A stretch of DNA of 8,581 bases, taken from assembly GCA_012961655.1 (NCBI GenBank), contig DTYX01001182.1:1-8581 (forward strand), given 5' to 3'. Shown in pieces: positions 5,324-8,581 of the stretch. This stretch comes from Candidatus Poribacteria bacterium (GTDB lineage: Bacteria > Poribacteria > WGA-4E > DTYX01). The notes under the pieces are model-generated. The model was not told where the DNA came from. It saw only the letters and a list, made by a program, of their open reading frames with translations, and ran no database searches. The position numbers and the translations under genes are program-made. Position 1 is the first letter of the stretch. The number at the start of each line of letters is the position of its first letter.

Positions 5324-7165
5324 ATGGAATCCTTCAGAAAGATGAGAAACATGAACGTGAAAAGTATACTGTCGGTTATTGTCGTATCCATATCGGTTAC
5401 GACAGTGGCGGCATCCGATGTTTTAGGATGTTACGCGGTGGTCGTGGGAAAAGGGGCGTCTGAAGATGGTTCTGTAATATTTGGCCATAACGAGCAAAAC
5501 GGCGGCAATAGAATTATAAATCTTCGAGTTATACCGAGAATAAGGCATAAGCCCCAAGATGTAGTGAAACTCCTGAGGGGAGGCGCGTTGCCTGAGGTTG
5601 AGGAGACCTATTCGTTTATCTGGTCTGAAAATCCCGGACTCGAATTTAGCGATACGTACATCAACGAATGGGGGGTGGCGGTGGCAAGTAATTCCTGTCC
5701 AACACGAGAAGACTCATATAGTGAACTTCAAGCGCGTGGCGAGATAGTAGACGGCGGAATAGGATATATGCTCAGACGATTGATTGTGCAAAGGGCGAAA
5801 ACAGCAAGGGAGGGCGTGCAGATTGCTGGAGAATTGCTCAACCGGTTCGGGTATGCCGCTTCAGGGCGCACGCTTACAATAGCGGATGCGAACGAGGCTT
5901 GGCTACTATCCATAGTTAGAGGTAAACACTGGGTGGCGCAAAGGGTCCCTGATGATGAAGTAGCATTGCTTCCCAATGTGCACATAATATCTTCAATTGA
6001 CCTGAACGATTCGGACAACTTTATGGGGGCGCCGGATATTGTTGACTACGCGATAAAGAGGGGCTGGTTCAACCCCGAAAGTGGCAAGCCATTCAGTTTC
6101 AGGGCGGCATACAACCTATGGGATGGATGGGACATACGTCAGCGGCAAGGACAAAGTCTTGTGACTGGCAAGAATATTAAGTTACTCCCAGAGGAACAAC
6201 TTCCCTTCTCCGTCAAGCCCGACCACAAACTCAGTGTGAAAGACGTAGTAAATATATTAAGATATCACGGTCCCAGAGGAACGATTTGTGGACCTCAGAC
6301 ACAGGAGGCTGCTGTGTTCCAGTTGAGAAATTGGCTGCCGCCAGAAATCGGGTGTATCTATTGGCGCACTTCGGCTGAACCTTGCTCTGGCGTTCTTATT
6401 CCTTGGTATGTGGGAATTACGGAAACCCCTGAAATCTACTATAAACCGGTAGATTTAGCAGAACATTTGACACTATCTTTTCACTTTAATCCACCAGCAG
6501 GAACGTTTGATTATGAAATCCCTCCTACCCCCCTTTTCCAAAGGGGGGATAAGGGGGGATTTGCCTGGTGGGCATTTAAGACGTTGCAGGACTTGGTAAA
6601 TAAGGACTACCAAATTTCTATGAACAGAGTGCGAGCGGTTTTTGACAATTTTGAAGCGAGCGTCTTTGCAAATCAATCGGCTGTTGAAGGAGAGGCTCTT
6701 AGACTGTTTTCAAAGGACAAAGTTTTGGCAAAGTTGTTTTTGACTGACTATTCAAAAAACCTTGCTCTACAAGCTGTCGATATGGCCAATAAGATGGTCT
6801 ATGAGTTGAGAACAGGGACTCCGGCGGGAATCGATGATTCAGAACCCCAGAAAGAGCAGGGTCAAAAGAGGTCCCTGGAAAAGCCCAGGGATTTCTGTCT
6901 GTCCCAAAATTACCCCAATCCCTTCAACTCACAGACGACGATTACATATCAGGTGGCTCAGACTTGTCTCGTCCGGTTGTCCATCTACGCGCTGACGGGC
7001 CAGTTTATCCGAACCCTCGTGGATGGAAATCGTCCCGCCGGCACCCACTCGGTAGTATGGGACGGGACAGACGATGCAGGTCAAAACGTAGCAAGTGGTG
7101 TGTATTTTTGTCAGATGTTTGCAGGTTCCTTTAGTGCAACGCGAAGACTTTTGTTAATCAGGTGA
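5324..7165 (+). CDS. Secreted C69-family dipeptidase with C-terminal sorting domain
   Basis: A 613-residue exported hydrolase. Residues about 10-30 are a signal peptide (MNVKSILSVIVVSISVTTVAA). The peptidase C69 domain begins at Cys36 in DVLGCYAVVVGKGASEDGSVIFGHNE, where cysteine becomes the N-terminal nucleophile in this Ntn-hydrolase family. The domain runs to about residue 500 and includes NEWGVAVASNSCPTRED and a closing AWWAFKTLQDLVN. A polar linker (GIDDSEPQKEQGQKRS) leads to residues 524-613, which fit the FlgD-like or type IX sorting tail (QNYPNPFN, IYALTGQFIRTLVDG, AGTHSVVWDGTDDAGQNVASGVY, basic RR at the end). The product is therefore probably carried to the cell surface or medium. 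Residues 398-413 are coded by an inserted palindromic repeat. Start is uncertain: ATGs at 5324, 5342 and 5351 are in frame and none has a strong ribosome-binding site; 5351 gives the most typical signal peptide. Confidence 0.88.
   Translation: MESFRKMRNMNVKSILSVIVVSISVTTVAASDVLGCYAVVVGKGASEDGSVIFGHNEQNGGNRIINLRVIPRIRHKPQDVVKLLRGGALPEVEETYSFIWSENPGLEFSDTYINEWGVAVASNSCPTREDSYSELQARGEIVDGGIGYMLRRLIVQRAKTAREGVQIAGELLNRFGYAASGRTLTIADANEAWLLSIVRGKHWVAQRVPDDEVALLPNVHIISSIDLNDSDNFMGAPDIVDYAIKRGWFNPESGKPFSFRAAYNLWDGWDIRQRQGQSLVTGKNIKLLPEEQLPFSVKPDHKLSVKDVVNILRYHGPRGTICGPQTQEAAVFQLRNWLPPEIGCIYWRTSAEPCSGVLIPWYVGITETPEIYYKPVDLAEHLTLSFHFNPPAGTFDYEIPPTPLFQRGDKGGFAWWAFKTLQDLVNKDYQISMNRVRAVFDNFEASVFANQSAVEGEALRLFSKDKVLAKLFLTDYSKNLALQAVDMANKMVYELRTGTPAGIDDSEPQKEQGQKRSLEKPRDFCLSQNYPNPFNSQTTITYQVAQTCLVRLSIYALTGQFIRTLVDGNRPAGTHSVVWDGTDDAGQNVASGVYFCQMFAGSFSATRRLLLIR
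6516..6562. repeat. C/G-rich palindromic element inserted in frame in the dipeptidase gene
   Basis: The core is CCCCCCTTT (6528-6536) and AAAGGGGGG (6540-6548), a 9-bp perfect stem with a 3-base loop. The outer parts AAATCCCTCC (from 6516) and GGGGGGATTT (to 6562) extend the palindrome with minor mismatches and a 2-base offset. The gene reads through it as EIPPTPLFQRGDKGGF (residues 398-413). The sequence just after it (AWWAFKTLQDLVN) resumes the family pattern. A related element lies in argJ. Confidence 0.85.
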
Positions 7166-7179
7166 GCCGACCTGTCCAA

Positions 7180-7191
7180 CCGGTCAACCGG
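7180..7191. promoter_or_regulatory. CCGGT/ACCGG palindrome in the argJ upstream gap
   Basis: CCGGT (7180-7184) and ACCGG (7187-7191) are inverse arms around CA, and AACCGG also occurs as a direct repeat (7178-7183, 7186-7191). It lies in the 82-bp gap between the dipeptidase and argJ. It may be an operator or a short hairpin at the end of the upstream transcript; nothing in the sequence decides. Confidence 0.25.
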
Positions 7192-7218
7192 AAGATTTAG
7201 GCATAACCGTTATCCTTA

Positions 7219-7230
7219 TGAGATATCTCA
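7219..7230. promoter_or_regulatory. TGAGATATCTCA palindrome upstream of argJ (possible operator)
   Basis: A perfect 12-bp palindrome sits six bases before the argJ ribosome-binding site AGGAGGG (7236-7242). It shares TGA...TCA half-sites with an arginine-repressor box, but the spacing between them is 6 bases rather than the 8 of the E. coli ArgR consensus, so it is not a clear ArgR site. Its position would let a bound protein block transcription or let the RNA hide the ribosome-binding site. Confidence 0.35.
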
Positions 7231-7247
7231 GAATTAGGAGGGAAAGA

Positions 7248-8480
7248 ATGAAGCAGATTGACGGAAGCGTAACCGCTGTACCTGGTATTAAGGCATCCGG
7301 TGTACAAGCGGGAATAAAAATTAAGGACAAAAAGGAAGTTGCGCTAATCGTTGCGGAGAAGCCGGTCGCTGCAGCGGGAGTATTTACAATCAACCGCGCC
7401 AAAGCGGCGCCTATTTATGTCTGCCAAGAACATCTCAAAGACGGCATAGCTCAAGCAATCGTCGCCAATTCGGGCAACGCAAATGCCTGCACCGGAGAAG
7501 GCGGCATGGTGGATGCTTATAACATGGCGAAGATAACCGCCGATGAATTGGGTATCGACGAAAAATTAGTTCTGGTCGCTTCGACGGGGGTCATTGGAAA
7601 ACGTCTGCCGATGGACAAAATTGAAGCAGCAATTAAATTAGCGGCGAAATCATTGAGTTCAGATGGCGGACATGACGCCGCGCTGGCAATCATGACGACT
7701 GATTTAGCGCCCAAGGAGATTGCCGTTGAAATCGAGGTCGCTTCTTCTCCCTTTGGAAAGGGGGGGCAGGGGGAATTTCCCGTAAAAATCGGCGGCGTCG
7801 CCAAAGGTTCGGGGATGATTCGACCGCATCTGGCAACGATGCTGGCATTTCTCACAACGGATGTAAATATCGCGCCAGAACTGCTACAGACTGCGCTCCG
7901 CGATGCTGTCGATAAGTCGTTCAATATGATGACGGTGGATGGGGATATGAGCACTAATGATACCGTTTTAATTTTAGCGACAGGCATGGCGGGCAATCCG
8001 AAGATTACCGCGAAGAATTCCGCTTATCATCAATTTTGCGCCGGCTTGGATTATGTCACATTGGAGCTGGCTAAGATGATTGCTAAAGACGGCGAAGGGG
8101 CGACGAAATTGATAAAAGTGGTTGTCAAAGGCGCGAAAAATTTTGAGGACGCCGAGAAAGCCGCCCGCGCCGTCGCCGAATCGAACCTGGTCAAAACAGC
8201 TATCTTCGGCATGGACGCCAACTGGGGCAGAATCGTATGCGCTCTGGGTTATTCAGGCGCAGAGTTCGAGTTGAGCGACGTCGATGTCTGGATGAACGAT
8301 TTACAACTGGTCAAAGCGGGCGTGGACGCGGGTTTCAGCGAAGAGAGAGCGAAGGAGATTTTCAAACTTGATGAATTAAGTATCATCTTGGATTTACACG
8401 CGGGCGATGCGGAGGCGACCATCTGGACGTGCGATTTTTCCTGCGATTATGTGAAAATCAACGCCGCGTACAGAACTTGA
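7248..8480 (+). CDS. argJ: Glutamate N-acetyltransferase / ornithine acetyltransferase ArgJ
   Basis: ArgJ moves the acetyl group from N-acetylornithine to glutamate in the cyclic arginine pathway; some members also use acetyl-CoA for the first step, which cannot be told from sequence here. The 410-residue protein is complete from GSVTAVPGIKASGV to the family ending INAAYRT. Visible motifs are ANSGNANACTG (73-83), the STGVIG oxyanion region (Thr113-Gly114), KGSGMI (186-191) and the self-cleavage site LATML, where Ala196 is cut from the nucleophile Thr197 to give alpha (1-196) and beta (197-410) chains. Residues 165-177 (ASSPFGKGGQGEF) are extra compared with the usual EIEIGGK-V-IGG loop and are coded by a palindromic repeat. 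ATG 7248 is chosen over 7218 because AGGAGGG lies five bases upstream. No other arg genes are in view. Confidence 0.96.
   Translation: MKQIDGSVTAVPGIKASGVQAGIKIKDKKEVALIVAEKPVAAAGVFTINRAKAAPIYVCQEHLKDGIAQAIVANSGNANACTGEGGMVDAYNMAKITADELGIDEKLVLVASTGVIGKRLPMDKIEAAIKLAAKSLSSDGGHDAALAIMTTDLAPKEIAVEIEVASSPFGKGGQGEFPVKIGGVAKGSGMIRPHLATMLAFLTTDVNIAPELLQTALRDAVDKSFNMMTVDGDMSTNDTVLILATGMAGNPKITAKNSAYHQFCAGLDYVTLELAKMIAKDGEGATKLIKVVVKGAKNFEDAEKAARAVAESNLVKTAIFGMDANWGRIVCALGYSGAEFELSDVDVWMNDLQLVKAGVDAGFSEERAKEIFKLDELSIILDLHAGDAEATIWTCDFSCDYVKINAAYRT
7743..7778. repeat. C/G-rich palindromic element inserted in frame in argJ
   Basis: CCCTTT (7749-7754) and AAAGGG (7757-7762) form the core stem around GG; G:U-type matches extend it to TTCTCCC against the long G run. 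It continues as GGGCAGGGGGAATTT. The right half is close to the element at 6516-6562, while the left half looks shortened or worn. It is read as SSPFGKGGQGEF, the same phase as PTPLFQRGDKGGF in the dipeptidase, and adds about a dozen residues to a loop just before the ArgJ cleavage motif. Confidence 0.8.
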
Positions 8481-8487
8481 AGATAAT

Positions 8488-8512
8488 GAAGGAAGCATTT
8501 TCCCGTTCCTTC
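8488..8512. terminator. Weak hairpin after argJ
   Basis: GAAGGAA (8488-8494) and TTCCTTC (8506-8512) form a 7-bp stem with an 11-base loop, eight bases after the argJ stop. The stem is AT-rich in part and the following sequence (TTCCATCTCTC) is only pyrimidine-rich, so termination would be inefficient at best. Confidence 0.3.
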
Positions 8513-8542
8513 TTCCATCTCTCTAAAAAAACGGAGACAATC

Positions 8543-8581
8543 ATGAAAAGAATATATTTCGTAAACCCGTCCTCAGGAAAA
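8543..8581 (+). CDS. Start of a probable diacylglycerol/lipid kinase (cut by window end)
   Basis: Only 13 codons are present, reading MKRIYFVNPSSGK. A strand followed by NPxSGK is the characteristic opening of the diacylglycerol kinase catalytic domain found in DgkB and YegS-like lipid kinases, which phosphorylate membrane lipids. The start is supported by GGAG (8533-8536) six bases upstream. So little sequence is available that other proteins beginning with this motif cannot be excluded. Confidence 0.5.
   Translation, partial: MKRIYFVNPSSGK

Noticed and set aside
6516..7778. CRISPR array suggested by two similar G/C-rich repeats
   Set aside because: Only two diverged copies 1.2 kb apart, both inside coding frames, with no regular spacers.

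Overview
This window is bacterial DNA with a middling GC content. It holds seven protein genes that are complete or nearly so, plus the first 13 codons of an eighth. The best taxonomic clue is the dipeptidase at 5324-7165. It ends in a domain that starts FCLSQNYPNPFN and finishes RRLLLIR, the FlgD-like or type IX secretion sorting tail typical of the Fibrobacteres-Chlorobi-Bacteroidetes superphylum and nearby candidate phyla such as KSB1, Latescibacteria, WOR-3 and perhaps Poribacteria. Palindromic repeats scattered between and inside genes also suit such an uncultured lineage. I cannot name the organism from sequence alone.

Layout. At the left, a minus-strand pair (7-964) runs from a clear sigma-70 promoter at 1031-1059. 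It encodes an exported coiled-coil protein carrying one secretin N-domain, then a THEP1-type nucleoside-triphosphatase. A 344-bp divergent intergenic region (965-1308) carries that promoter, a plus-strand promoter with perfect consensus (TTGACA, 17 bp, TATAAT), an AT-rich palindrome and two interleaved inverted repeats. The plus strand then carries IMP dehydrogenase of the eukaryotic type (1309-2859), a double-hairpin repeat (2877-2932), a diguanylate cyclase fused to a ribbon-helix-helix-like tail (2950-3621), a 245-bp spacer, a polyprenyl-phosphate sugar-1-phosphate transferase (3867-5267), a secreted C69 dipeptidase (5324-7165), ArgJ (7248-8480) and the start of a probable diacylglycerol/lipid kinase (8543 onward).

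How the genes fit together. IMPDH makes XMP on the route to GTP, and GTP is the substrate of the diguanylate cyclase just downstream. c-di-GMP commonly controls exopolysaccharide, and the next gene is an initiating enzyme for surface polysaccharide. This is a plausible chain but only an inference from order. The dipeptidase, ArgJ and lipid kinase look like independent housekeeping or envelope genes.

Points most worth attention: (1) the GGDEF enzyme with a DNA-binding-like C-terminus, no sensor domain and no canonical inhibitory site; (2) related C/G-rich palindromic elements inserted in frame, and in the same reading phase, inside two unrelated genes (the dipeptidase and argJ); (3) a eukaryotic-type IMPDH with human-like residues at the mycophenolate site and a longer flap; (4) a solitary secretin N-domain protein in an operon with THEP1.
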